A DNA stretch of 64,000 bases from Nocardiopsis terrae (GTDB lineage: Bacteria > Actinomycetota > Actinomycetes > Streptosporangiales > Streptosporangiaceae), in NCBI RefSeq assembly GCF_014651695.1, contig NZ_BMXJ01000001.1, positions 474,944-538,943 of the forward strand, in the 5' to 3' direction. Below, piece by piece: positions 31,731 through 40,961 of the stretch. The notes beneath the pieces are model-generated. The model was not told the DNA's origin, made no database searches, and saw only the letters and a list, made by a program, of their open reading frames with translations. The position numbers were made by a program, and so were the translations under genes. Within the stretch, counting starts at the first letter, position 1. Every line of letters begins with the position of its first letter.

Positions 31731-33434
31731 TCAGTCCCGCAGGGACTCCCGGTAGGCCGGCCAACCGCCGTGGCGGGTGATGTCCTCGGCGCCCTCGGCC
31801 GCGGCCGGTTCGCAGCCGAAACCGACCACGGTCCGCCCGTCGGCGAGGGTGACGGCGCCGAGCGACATCGGGGCGGGAAGCGCCGCCAGGAACGTGCCCA
31901 GTCCGGCCGGGGAGATCGACCACACCTCGCAGCGCAGTGCCGAACCCCCGCCGTTCACCCGCAGCAGCCCGGGTTTGGGCGGCGTCGTCGCCAGAGCCAC
32001 CATCCGGTAGTCCCCGCTGGTCGCGGTCGCCTCCACGAACCTGGCGCCCAGCTCGGTGAGCTGGTGGTTGAGCGGCTGTCCGCGCAGGTGCGCGCCGAAC
32101 ACCGCCAGCTCCACCCCGGTGCCGGGCAGCGCCTGAACGGGCTCCCCGCCGGTGATCAGCCCGGCCAGGTCCAGGGCCGCCTGGTCCTCGAAGGCGGGGG
32201 CGACCACGGTGACCCCGAACGTGTGGCCGTCGGCGGTTCCGGCGGGGACGGCGACCGCCGCCAGGTCGAGCAGGTTGACGAAGTTGGTGTAGGTGCCCAG
32301 GCGCGAGTTCTCACCCACCGGGTCGGCCGCCACCTCGGCCAGCGTCGGGTGGCCCACCGTAGTCGGCACCAGCAGCCCGTCGAACCCGTCCAACAGCTCC
32401 CGGGCCAGGGACCGGTACCCGGCCAGCCGGTGCTGGTCGGCGGCGAGCCGGGTGGCGGGCAGCTCGGCGGCGGCCAGGATGATCCCGGCGACGGTGGGGT
32501 CGGTGTACGGGGAGTCGCGGTGCTCCGCCAGGAACGCGCCCACCGCCGCGTACCGCTCGGCGACCAGGGCCCCGTCGTAGAGCAGCCGGGCCGCCTCCAG
32601 CAGCGGGGCGATGTCCACCTCCTCGACCTGGACCCCCGCGCCGGTCAGGGCGGCCACCGCCGTCCGGAAGGCCTCCCGTTCCCCGTCGCTGAGCGGGGCC
32701 AGCCCGTCCGCGTCCGGGACCGCCGTCCGTGCCGGGTTCCGGGGGGCCAGGCGCACGTCGGCGGGCCAGTCACGGCTGGCCGGGTCCCGGGGGTCGGGGC
32801 CGGTCATCACCTTCAGGGCCCGCTGGCCGGCGGCCAGGTCCCGGGCGAACACGGTCACACAGTCGTACGGTTCGGCGGCGGGCACGACCCCGGTGTTGGG
32901 CACCAGGCCCAGGGTGGGTTTGAGGCCGACGAGGCCGTGCAGGGCGGCGGGCACCCGGCCGGATCCGGCGGTGTCGGTGCCCAGGGCGACGTCGGCGATT
33001 CCCAGCGCCACCGCCACGGCCGAGCCCGAGCTGGACCCCCCGGAGATCCGGGTGGGGTCGAGGGCGTTGCGGACCGCGCCGTAGGGGCTGCGGGTCCCCA
33101 CGAGCCCGGTGGCGAACTGGTCCAGGTTGGTCTTGCCGAGTACCAGCGCCCCGGCGCCCGTCAGGCGTCGCACGGCGGTCGCGCTCACCTCGGGGGTGTA
33201 CGCGAAACCCGGATGCCCGGCGGTGGTGGGCAGGCCCGCGACGTCGATGTTGTCCTTGACCGCCACCAGGGTGCCCGCCAGCGGCAGCTCCTCCCCCGAG
33301 GCCAGGCGCTCCTCCAGCGCCTCGGCCTCCGCCGACAGCTCCTGTTCGGGGCGCAGCGCGATCCAGACCTCCGGCCGGTCGGCCTCGGTGATCCGGCGGT
33401 AGGCGGCGCGGACCCTTTCGGTGGGTGCGGGCAT
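31731..33434 (-). CDS. atzF: Allophanate hydrolase
   Basis: A 567-residue enzyme that splits allophanate to ammonia and CO2, the second step of ATP-dependent urea breakdown. The N-terminal 430 residues are an amidase-signature domain: AVKDNID (catalytic K60), ISGGSSSGSAVAVALG (cis-Ser about 135) and LGTDTAGSGRVPAALHG (nucleophile S158). The C-terminal 130 residues (from about VELAVFGAHLRGQPLNHQLT) are the allophanate hydrolase C-terminal domain that decarboxylates the intermediate. The ATG at 33434 overlaps the urea carboxylase stop by one base (TGATG). Length is normal for the AtzF/DUR1 C-half family. Confidence 0.93.
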   Translation of the reverse strand: MPAPTERVRAAYRRITEADRPEVWIALRPEQELSAEAEALEERLASGEELPLAGTLVAVKDNIDVAGLPTTAGHPGFAYTPEVSATAVRRLTGAGALVLGKTNLDQFATGLVGTRSPYGAVRNALDPTRISGGSSSGSAVAVALGIADVALGTDTAGSGRVPAALHGLVGLKPTLGLVPNTGVVPAAEPYDCVTVFARDLAAGQRALKVMTGPDPRDPASRDWPADVRLAPRNPARTAVPDADGLAPLSDGEREAFRTAVAALTGAGVQVEEVDIAPLLEAARLLYDGALVAERYAAVGAFLAEHRDSPYTDPTVAGIILAAAELPATRLAADQHRLAGYRSLARELLDGFDGLLVPTTVGHPTLAEVAADPVGENSRLGTYTNFVNLLDLAAVAVPAGTADGHTFGVTVVAPAFEDQAALDLAGLITGGEPVQALPGTGVELAVFGAHLRGQPLNHQLTELGARFVEATATSGDYRMVALATTPPKPGLLRVNGGGSALRCEVWSISPAGLGTFLAALPAPMSLGAVTLADGRTVVGFGCEPAAAEGAEDITRHGGWPAYRESLRD

Positions 33435-36400
33435 CAGGCGGTCTCTCCTTCGGTGATGACGGCCAGGGGGTGCCCCGGGTCCAGGTGCTGGCCCGGGCTG
33501 ACGAGGACCTCGGCGACGGTCCCGTCCCCGGGCGCCCGGACCACCACCTCCAGCTTCATGGCCTCCAGCCGGACGACGGGCTGACCCTCCCGGACAGTCT
33601 CGCCCGGTTGCACGTCCACCTTCCAGACACTCGCGGACAGCGGTGCCTCCACCAGGGACGCGCCCGGCGGCAGGTCCGGTCCCCCGGCGGGCGCGACCGG
33701 CTCGGGTTCGGGCCGGTCCTCGAACTCGCCCGCCTCCTCCCAGCGCCGCCGCTCGGCCTCGAAGGCGGTGGCCTGACGGCTCTCGAACTCCGCGATGGAG
33801 TCGGCGTTCTCCGCCAGGAAGCGCTCGTGGTCGGCGAGGACGAACTCGCCCTCGGCGACCTCCGGTTCGTGGCGTCCGGCGAGCAGGTCGGCGCGGATGT
33901 CCAACAGTTCCTGATGCCCGACCGGGTACCAGGTGATCCGGTCGAAGAACCGCAGCAGCCAGGGGGTGCCGGGCTCGAACCGCCCGTACTGGCGCAGGCC
34001 GGACCAGATCGGCACGGTACGCCCGATGAGCTGGTAGCCGCCCGGGCTCTCCATCCCGTACACGCACAGGTAGGCGCCGCCGATACCCACACCGGCCTCG
34101 GGGGTCCAGGTGCGCGCGGGGCTGTACTTGGTGGTGACCAGCCGGTGCCGGGGGTCCAGCGGGGTGGCGGCGGGCGCGCCCAGGTACACGTCGCCCAGGC
34201 CCAGCACGAGGTAGGAGGCGTCGAAGACGATGTCGCGGACCTGGTCGACGCTGTCGAGGCCGTTGATGCGTCGGATGAACTCGATGTTGTCGGGGTTCCA
34301 GGGCGCGTCGTCGCGCACCCCGGTCCCGTAGCGGGCGATGGCCTCGTGGATGGAGGGGTCGTCGAAGGACATCGGCAGGTGCAGGGTACGGCTGGGCACC
34401 CGCAGCCGGGAGGTCGGCGGCAGCTGCGCCTCGATCTCCTGGAGCAGGCCCAGGAGCGTGCGCAGCGGCAGGACCTCGGGGTCGGTGTGCAGGTGCAGGG
34501 AGCGCACACCCGGGGTGGTGTCCACGATGCCTCGGGGTGCGGCCCGGTCCAGGGCCGCCATCAGCGCGTGGACTCGCATGCGCAGGCCCAGGTCCAGGAC
34601 CATCGGCCCGTACTCGACGAGGAGGTTGTCGTGTCCGCCGCGCCGGTAGGTGACCTCCGGGGTGCCCTCGCCCGCGGGGACGCGGGCCAGCACGCCGTCG
34701 TCGCCGTCGGATCCGCTGCCGCGCAGCAGGGCGGCGGCCGCGGGTTCGGTGTGCAGCCGTTCGGCGGCGGCCTCGGTGACCGGGTGGAACCGGACGGTGT
34801 CGCCGGGGCGGAGCTGGCCGATCTTCCACCGGGCGCCGGTGACCGCGGTGACCGGGCAGACGAACCCGCCGAGGCTGGGGCCGTCGGGGCCCAGGAGCAC
34901 GGGGGTGTCGCCGGAGAGGTTGACCGCGCCGACGGAGTAGGCGGTGTCGTGCACGTTGGAGGGGTGCAGCCCGGCCTGGCCGCCGTCGGGGCGGGCCCAG
35001 GTCTGTTTGGGGCCGGACAGGCGGACGCCGTTGCGGGCGGACTGCGGATGGACCCGCCAGGCGGTGGCGTAGAAGTCGGCGAGGCCGTCGCGGGTGAGGA
35101 ACTCGGGTGCCGCGTGCGGGCCCTCGGAGACCTCGATGTCCCAGTGGACGCCGTCACCCGTCCCGGCCCCGCCCCGGCCGGACGCGGGGAAGGCGGGGCG
35201 GTCGGCCTCCGGGACCGGGCGCGGTTCCGCGGTACCCTCCGGGGAACCGGAGGCGGGTCGGCCGGTACCGGCACCGTTCGCCGCGGGGCGGAGCACGTCG
35301 CCCGGGCGCAGGGCGCGGCCCGCGTGCCCGCCGTACTCCCCCGCGGTGAACGTGGAGGCGCTGCCCAGGTACTCGGGGACGTCCAGGCCGCCGCGGAACA
35401 GCACGTAGGTGCGCATGCCCGGTCCGGTGGCGGGGCCGACGTCGAGCAGCGCGCCCGCGGGCACCCGCACCGGTTCCCACTGCGGCACCGGGTCGCCGTC
35501 CACGGTGACGTCGGCGGGGGCGCCGGTCACGCACACGGTCGCGGCGTGGGTGAAGCGCAGCGCCGGACCCTCCATGGTGCACTCCAGGCCCGCCGTCCCC
35601 TCGGGGTTGCCCAGGGCGGTGTTGCCCAGGCGCAGTGACAGGTCGTCCACGGCTCCCGACGGGGGCACGCCGACCTGCCAGTATCCGGTGCGGCCCGGGA
35701 AGTCCTGGACGGTGGTGAGGGTACCCGCGCGCTCCACCTCGATGCGCGGTTCGGGGTCGCCGACGGTCGCGCAGGTGGCGGTGGTGTGGGTGGCCGCGCG
35801 GACCCGCGGGTGGGCGGTCAGGGCGCGCAGCAGGCCCAGGTTGGTCTGCACCCCGTCGATCCGTACCCGGGCCAGGGCGCGGCCGAGCCGGTCCAGCGCG
35901 TCCGCGCGGTCCTCGCCGCGCACGATCACCTTGGCGAGCATGGGGTCGTAGTCGCTGGTCACCCGCTGGCCGGTCTCCACCCAGCCGTCCACCCGGACGT
36001 CGGCGGGCACCTCCACCCGGGTGAGCAGGCCGGAACTGGGCCGGAAGTCGTGGGCGGGGTCCTCGGCGTACACGCGGGCCTCGACGGCGTGGCCGGTGCG
36101 GGCCGGTCCCCGGGGCGGGACGTCGGAGAGCACGTCCTCGCCGCGGGCCAGGCGCAGCATCCAGGCGACCAGGTCGATCCCGGCGATCTCCTCGGTGACC
36201 GGGTGTTCGACCTGGAGCCGGGTGTTGACCTCCAGGAAGGAGGCCTCCCCGCGTTCGACGTCGTAGACGAACTCCACCGTCCCGGCGCTGCGGTAGGACA
36301 CCCCGGCGCACAGTTCGCGGGCGGTGCGGTGGAGTTCGGCGCGCAGGGCGTCGGGCAGGTCGGGGGCGGGGGCCTCCTCCACGACCTTCTGGTTGCGGCG

Positions 36401-37093
36401 CTGGAGCGAGCAGTCGCGGTCCCCGAGGGTCACCACGTTGCCGTGGCCGTCACCGAAGACCTGCACCTCGATGTGCCGGGCCTCGGCCACGAAGCGTTCC
36501 ACGAACACGCCGCCGTCACCGAAGTGCGTCCGCGCCATCCGGCTGACCTGGTCGAAGGCGGAGCGCAGGGAGTCCTCGTCGAAGCAGGGGCGCAGACCGA
36601 TCCCGCCGCCGCCCGAGGTGGACTTGAGGATCACCGGGTAGCCGATGCGCTCGGCGGCCCGCACCGCCTGCCCGGCGTCGGGGAGGATCTCGCTGCCCGC
36701 GACCATGGGCAGGCCGGCCGCGGCCGCGGCCTTGCGGGCGGTGTGCTTGTCGCCGAACTCCTCCAGGTGACGGGGCTCGGGTCCGACGAACACGAGTCCG
36801 GCGGCCTCCACGGCGTGCGCGAACTCCGCGCTCTCGGACAGGAACCCGTAACCCGGGTGGACGGCGCCGGCCCCGGTCGCGGCGGCCGCGGCGAGGACGC
36901 GTTCGATGTCGAGGTAGCTCCGGGCGGCGGGTGCCGGGCCGAGGCGGACGGCCTCGTCGGCCATCCGGGTGTGCGGCGCGCCCGCGTCGGCGTCGGAGTA
37001 GACGGCGACGGTGCGCAGGCCCGTCTCCCGGGCGGAACGGATGATGCGGCAGGCGATCTCGCCGCGGTTGGCGACGAGCACGGAGTCGAACAC
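33434..37093 (-). CDS. Urea carboxylase
   Basis: A 1219-residue biotin enzyme that carboxylates urea to allophanate using ATP and bicarbonate. Residues 1-450 are biotin carboxylase (SVLVANRGEIACRIIRSARE, STSGGGGIGLRPCFDEDS). About 470-800 is the KipA/AHS2-like and 820-1040 the KipI/AHS1-like carboxyltransferase region. The last 70 residues are the biotinyl domain with RLEAMKLEVVV (biotinyl-lysine K1180). The start is GTG 37093 with GGGAG 7 bases upstream. It follows the GntR regulator by 65 bases and is coupled to allophanate hydrolase. The urea-carboxylase-associated proteins and a urea transporter, often part of such operons, are absent. Guanidine carboxylase is a related alternative, but no guanidine-specific partner genes are present. 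Confidence 0.92.
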   Translation of the reverse strand: MFDSVLVANRGEIACRIIRSARETGLRTVAVYSDADAGAPHTRMADEAVRLGPAPAARSYLDIERVLAAAAATGAGAVHPGYGFLSESAEFAHAVEAAGLVFVGPEPRHLEEFGDKHTARKAAAAAGLPMVAGSEILPDAGQAVRAAERIGYPVILKSTSGGGGIGLRPCFDEDSLRSAFDQVSRMARTHFGDGGVFVERFVAEARHIEVQVFGDGHGNVVTLGDRDCSLQRRNQKVVEEAPAPDLPDALRAELHRTARELCAGVSYRSAGTVEFVYDVERGEASFLEVNTRLQVEHPVTEEIAGIDLVAWMLRLARGEDVLSDVPPRGPARTGHAVEARVYAEDPAHDFRPSSGLLTRVEVPADVRVDGWVETGQRVTSDYDPMLAKVIVRGEDRADALDRLGRALARVRIDGVQTNLGLLRALTAHPRVRAATHTTATCATVGDPEPRIEVERAGTLTTVQDFPGRTGYWQVGVPPSGAVDDLSLRLGNTALGNPEGTAGLECTMEGPALRFTHAATVCVTGAPADVTVDGDPVPQWEPVRVPAGALLDVGPATGPGMRTYVLFRGGLDVPEYLGSASTFTAGEYGGHAGRALRPGDVLRPAANGAGTGRPASGSPEGTAEPRPVPEADRPAFPASGRGGAGTGDGVHWDIEVSEGPHAAPEFLTRDGLADFYATAWRVHPQSARNGVRLSGPKQTWARPDGGQAGLHPSNVHDTAYSVGAVNLSGDTPVLLGPDGPSLGGFVCPVTAVTGARWKIGQLRPGDTVRFHPVTEAAAERLHTEPAAAALLRGSGSDGDDGVLARVPAGEGTPEVTYRRGGHDNLLVEYGPMVLDLGLRMRVHALMAALDRAAPRGIVDTTPGVRSLHLHTDPEVLPLRTLLGLLQEIEAQLPPTSRLRVPSRTLHLPMSFDDPSIHEAIARYGTGVRDDAPWNPDNIEFIRRINGLDSVDQVRDIVFDASYLVLGLGDVYLGAPAATPLDPRHRLVTTKYSPARTWTPEAGVGIGGAYLCVYGMESPGGYQLIGRTVPIWSGLRQYGRFEPGTPWLLRFFDRITWYPVGHQELLDIRADLLAGRHEPEVAEGEFVLADHERFLAENADSIAEFESRQATAFEAERRRWEEAGEFEDRPEPEPVAPAGGPDLPPGASLVEAPLSASVWKVDVQPGETVREGQPVVRLEAMKLEVVVRAPGDGTVAEVLVSPGQHLDPGHPLAVITEGETA

Positions 37094-37158
37094 GGGGCTC
37101 TCCCTCGGGTCGGAGGCTGGGGCTGGCGGTCGGGAGCGCGGGAGGTGCGGCGAAGGGG

Positions 37159-37887
37159 TCAGAGGCGGTCGGTGTGCAGAGCCATCCGGGTCAGGGCCCG
37201 GCGGGCCCGTTCGAGCACGACCGCCATGGACGCGCCCACGTGTTCGTGCAGGGCCCGGTAGGCGGAGTCGAGTTCGTCGGCGCGCAGGTGCTCGACGATC
37301 CGGACGTGCTCGGTGATGGTCGAGGTGATCCGGTCCTCGGTGAGGAAGTCGTACATGCGCACGCGGCGGATCCGCTGGTTGACGGAGACCAGCGACGCGG
37401 TGAGGGCGGCGTTTCCGGAGGCCCGGGACAGAGCGGCGTGGAACTCCTCGTCGAGGAGGACGAACGAGGGGTCGGGCGCGGGCGGGTCGGCGCGCAGCTT
37501 CTCCCAGCGCTCCAGTTCGTCGTTGAGGATCCGCGGGTCGTGCCGGATGGTGCGGTCCTCCACGGCGCGGGCGATACCGCGGAGTTCGAGGGTGACCCGG
37601 AGCTCGTAGAGGTCGCGCAGCTCGGCGAGGTCGGGGACGGTGACGTAGAAGCCGTTGTCGCGGCGTTCGACCAGGCCGTCGGAGTGGAGCCGGGCCAGGG
37701 CCTCGCGGACGGGGGTGCGGGAGACCCCGAAGCGTTCGGCGAGCCGGACCTCGCCCAGGCGGGTGTAGGGCGTGACGCGGCCGCTCAGCACCTCCTCGCG
37801 CATGAGGGCGTGGACCCGGTCTCGGCGGGAGACCGCGGTGTTCCCGGTTCCGGCCGGGTCGGGCCGCGTATACAGCGGTGTGTCCAT
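37159..37887 (-). CDS. GntR family regulator (FadR/FCD type)
   Basis: A 242-residue repressor. The N-terminal winged helix has LGEVRLAERFGVSRTPVREA and LARLHSDGLVERRDNGFYV. The C-terminal FCD domain of all helices has DLYELRVTLELRGIARAVED, FHAALSRASGNAALT and EHVRIVEHLRADELDSAYRA; its His and Asp residues usually bind a metal plus a carboxylate effector. It is the first gene of the urea-breakdown operon and probably controls it. The ATG at 37887 is the only sensible start. Confidence 0.88.
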   Translation of the reverse strand: MDTPLYTRPDPAGTGNTAVSRRDRVHALMREEVLSGRVTPYTRLGEVRLAERFGVSRTPVREALARLHSDGLVERRDNGFYVTVPDLAELRDLYELRVTLELRGIARAVEDRTIRHDPRILNDELERWEKLRADPPAPDPSFVLLDEEFHAALSRASGNAALTASLVSVNQRIRRVRMYDFLTEDRITSTITEHVRIVEHLRADELDSAYRALHEHVGASMAVVLERARRALTRMALHTDRL

Positions 37888-38026
37888 GGGCCCAGACGCT
37901 AGGAAGCGCTTGTTTCACCGGGCCTGTCGCCGGGTGAAGCCTGGGTTTCCCCGTGTTTCGGCGTTCCTCGGTGTGTTTCGCGCCCGGCCGTACCGGTGGC
38001 CCGGACGGGACCCGGAACACGGCAGG

Positions 38027-38078
38027 GGGCGCCCCGCCCGGTTCCGCTGGACGGGAGCGGAATCCGGGCGGGGCGCCC
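38027..38078 (-). terminator. Very strong hairpin after the SLC13 transporter gene
   Basis: A 15-bp perfect stem GGGCGCCCCGCCCGG (38027-38041 with 38064-38078), extended by seven more pairs TTCCGCT/AGCGGAA after a single bulged T at 38063; loop GGACGGG. It lies 60 bases beyond the transporter stop and ahead of the GntR gene, so it separates the two units. Confidence 0.75.
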
Positions 38079-38139
38079 GTGGGAGTGCCGGGGCGGCGTC
38101 CGAGGAGGAGGCGCCGCCCCCGGGGGTGGGGCCCGAAGG

Positions 38140-39702
38140 TCAGAGGGAGACCCCGAGAGCCCAGGTGACCAGGCCGTACATGGTGGCGAGGGTGAGGAAC
38201 AGGGCGATCAGGTTGAGCCAGAGCCCGCCCTTGAGCATCTGGGTGATGTTCACGTAGCCCGAACCGAAGGCGATCGCGTTCGGCGGGGTGGCCACCGGAA
38301 GCATGAACGCCATGGTGGCGGCCAGGACCGCCGGGATGATGAGGACGAGGACGTCGACCTGCATGCCGACGGCGACGCCGCCGAGGATCGGCAGGAAGGT
38401 GGCGGCGGTGGCGGTGTTGCTCGTGAGCTCGGTCAGGATCAGCACCAGCGCGGCGACCGCCGTGATCAGGATCCAGGTCGGCACCCCGGCCAGCCCGGAG
38501 ACCTGGCCGCCGATCCAGGCGCTCAGCCCGGAACCGGTGAACTGCGTGGAGACGGCGAGGCCGCCGCCGAAGAGGAGCAGGATGCCCCAGGGGAGCTTGA
38601 CCGCGGTGTCCCAGTCCATGAGCGGGGTCCGGCGGTCCACCGGGATGAGGAAGAGCAGGACCGCGACGGTCATCGCGATACCGGCGTCACTGACGCTGCC
38701 CAGCCACGGGGCGGCCTCGGCCACGGCGCCGATGTCGGCGATGATCGGGACGAAGATCCAGGAGAACGCCGCGAAGGCGAAGAGGGCGAGCACCAGCTTC
38801 TCGCCGCGGGACATCGGTCCCATCTCGGTGAGCTCGGTGCGAATGAGCTCCTGGGCGCCCTCGACCTTCTTGATCTGCGGCGGGAAGACCCTGATCAGCA
38901 CGAACCAGGCCAGCAGGAGGAAGACGGCGGCCAGCGGCAGGCCGACCATCATCCACTCGCCGAAGCCGAGGTGGATGTCGTGGTTCTCGGCGAGGTAGGC
39001 GACCATCAGGACGTTGGGCGGCGTGCCGATCAGGGTGGAGACCGAGCCGATGGAGGCGGCGTAGGCGATGCCGAGCATCAGCGCGGTGGCGAAGTTCGCG
39101 TCGGTCCTGCCGTTGCGGAACTGGGCGATCAGCGCGACGACCGAGAGGCCGACCGGGAGCATCATCACGGCGGTGGCGGTGTTCGACACCCACATGGAGA
39201 TGAAACCGGTGGCGATCATGAAGCCGCCGATGAGCCCGGCGGTGTTGGAGCCGACCCTGGAGACGATCGTCAGGGCGATGCGCTTGTGCAGGTTCCACTT
39301 CTGCATGGCCAGGGCGAGCATGAAGCCGCCCATGAACAGGAAGATCGTGGCCGAACCGTAGGAGGTGGCCACGTCACCGACGGCTGTCCCCTCCACCATC
39401 AGCGGGAAGAGCACCAGCGGCAGGAGCGAGGTCACCGGGATCGGGAGGGCCTCGGTCGCCCACCAGACGGCGATCCAGGCCGTGATGGCGGCGACGGCCG
39501 CTCCGTTGACGGACATGACCGCCTCGGTCTCGCCCTCACCGAGCGGCAGTGCCATCTCCGGCATCGCGAGGTAGACCGCGAGGCCGAGCAGGGGCCCGAG
39601 AACGAGGCCGATGACGCGGCTGCGGGTCAACCCCTGCGAGGACTTCTCCTCGCGCTTGACCGGCGCCTTGTCGGGGGTATCGACGCCCTTCTGGGTCGCC
39701 AT
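38140..39702 (-). CDS. SLC13/DASS family sodium:dicarboxylate transporter
   Basis: A 520-residue membrane protein with about 11-12 helices plus re-entrant hairpins. Both SNT signature motifs of the divalent anion:Na+ symporter family are present: WVSNTATAVMMLPVGLSVVA and LTELTSNTATAATFLPILGG, plus TEALPIPVTSLLPLVLFPLM and LPVATPPNAIAFGSGYVNI. It probably imports succinate, malate, fumarate or citrate with Na+. The ATG at 39702 has AAGGAGGA 5-6 bases upstream. Divergent from the TAXI lipoprotein gene 257 bases away. Confidence 0.9.
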   Translation of the reverse strand: MATQKGVDTPDKAPVKREEKSSQGLTRSRVIGLVLGPLLGLAVYLAMPEMALPLGEGETEAVMSVNGAAVAAITAWIAVWWATEALPIPVTSLLPLVLFPLMVEGTAVGDVATSYGSATIFLFMGGFMLALAMQKWNLHKRIALTIVSRVGSNTAGLIGGFMIATGFISMWVSNTATAVMMLPVGLSVVALIAQFRNGRTDANFATALMLGIAYAASIGSVSTLIGTPPNVLMVAYLAENHDIHLGFGEWMMVGLPLAAVFLLLAWFVLIRVFPPQIKKVEGAQELIRTELTEMGPMSRGEKLVLALFAFAAFSWIFVPIIADIGAVAEAAPWLGSVSDAGIAMTVAVLLFLIPVDRRTPLMDWDTAVKLPWGILLLFGGGLAVSTQFTGSGLSAWIGGQVSGLAGVPTWILITAVAALVLILTELTSNTATAATFLPILGGVAVGMQVDVLVLIIPAVLAATMAFMLPVATPPNAIAFGSGYVNITQMLKGGLWLNLIALFLTLATMYGLVTWALGVSL

Positions 39703-39959
39703 GGGGTCCTCCTTCACTGGGCGCCGGAGCCTGCCCCCGCGCCCGTCTTCGCAGGCCTGAACCGCGCGTTGCCGCTGGGTTACCTGCGAATTACGTCCTG
39801 ACCCAACAGATGGTGAGTTCACAGGGGTGTGTGTGCAAAGTAACTCCCGCATTCTTGGGATTCCTCTGACATAGAGCGACATACGGTGCACGTCCGGAAA
39901 CGACGGGTGAGGCGGGATGGTCCGCTCACCCCACGCCGCACACTGTCTAAGCTGCGGGT

Positions 39960-40958
39960 ATGGAATCCACGGGACCGACCAGACGAGCCGCCCTCCTGGG
40001 GGCCGCGGGGGCGCTCGTGATCGGCGCCGTGGGCGGTTGCACCCGCAACCCCGCCCCGGACCTGCCCCGGATCGTGATCGCGACCGGCCCCCGGGGAGCC
40101 GTCTACCGGGAGATCGGCGGAGCCGTCGCCGCCCTCCTCGACGACCGCCTCCCCGAGAGCGAGGTGGTCACCGTCGAAACCGGGGCCTCACACGACAACC
40201 TGATCCTGCTGGAGGAGGGACGGGCCCACCTCGGGCTGGCCAACCTGGACTCGGTGCTGGAGTTCGGCGCCGAGGGGTCGCTGATCAGCGCGGTGGGCAG
40301 GCTCTACGACAGCTTCGTCCACCTGGTCGTCACCGCGGACTCCCCGGTGTGGCGGCTCACCGACCTCGAAGGGCTGCGGGTCTCGGTCGGCACGGTCAAC
40401 TCCGGTACCGAGTTCACCGCCGAGCAGCTCCTCGACGTGACCGGGGTGGCCCCGGAGGTGGTCCGGCTCAACCAGGCCGACTCCGCGGCGGCGTTGGCGG
40501 CGGGCGGGATCGACGCGATGTTCTCCCTGACCGGCCTGCCCACCCCGGCCATCACCGACCTCGCCGGGGAGAACGACCTGAGACTGGTGGACCTGGGCGA
40601 GGCCGCCGACCTCATGGCGGCCGTCCACCCGGAGGCGTACTTCCCGGCCACCATCCCGGCCACCACCTACACGGGTGTCCCGGCCTGCCCGACGATGTCC
40701 ATCCCGAACCTGCTGCTGTGCCGGGACGACCTGCCGGAGGACCTCGTCCACCTGGTGGCCGACACGGTGTACACGGGTGCGGCCCGGATGGCCGAGCAGC
40801 GCCCCGAGGCGGCCCAGATCAACGTGCGCACCGGCATCTCCACCGGTGTCACGCCCCTGCACCCGGGGGCGGAGCGCTGGTACCGGGAGAACAAGCCCGC
40901 CTCGGAGGGGCCGGGGCCGACGGAGGACGAACCGGCCGCTCCGGCGCACGCGGACTGA
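39960..40958 (+). CDS. TAXI family solute-binding lipoprotein
   Basis: A 332-residue extracytoplasmic protein: twin-arginine-like start (GPTRRAALLGAAGALVIGAV) with lipobox VGGC (C27), then the TAXI fold with RIVIATGPRGAVYREIGGAV, LANLDSVLEFGAEGSL, LRVSVGTVNSGTEFTAEQLL and IDAMFSLTGLPTPAITDLA. Normally TAXI proteins feed a TRAP transporter, but no DctQ/DctM-like permease is in the window. It ends three bases from the convergent sensor kinase gene and is divergent from a dicarboxylate transporter, so it may be a ligand-sensing partner for the two-component system. TAAGCT lies six bases before the ATG, so the mRNA may be leaderless. Confidence 0.88.
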   Translation: MESTGPTRRAALLGAAGALVIGAVGGCTRNPAPDLPRIVIATGPRGAVYREIGGAVAALLDDRLPESEVVTVETGASHDNLILLEEGRAHLGLANLDSVLEFGAEGSLISAVGRLYDSFVHLVVTADSPVWRLTDLEGLRVSVGTVNSGTEFTAEQLLDVTGVAPEVVRLNQADSAAALAAGGIDAMFSLTGLPTPAITDLAGENDLRLVDLGEAADLMAAVHPEAYFPATIPATTYTGVPACPTMSIPNLLLCRDDLPEDLVHLVADTVYTGAARMAEQRPEAAQINVRTGISTGVTPLHPGAERWYRENKPASEGPGPTEDEPAAPAHAD

Positions 40959-40961
40959 GGG

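Noticed and set aside
33425-35638. A long plus-strand open frame across urea carboxylase
   Set aside because: Low-complexity composition with no start signal; it is antisense shadow of the biotin enzyme.
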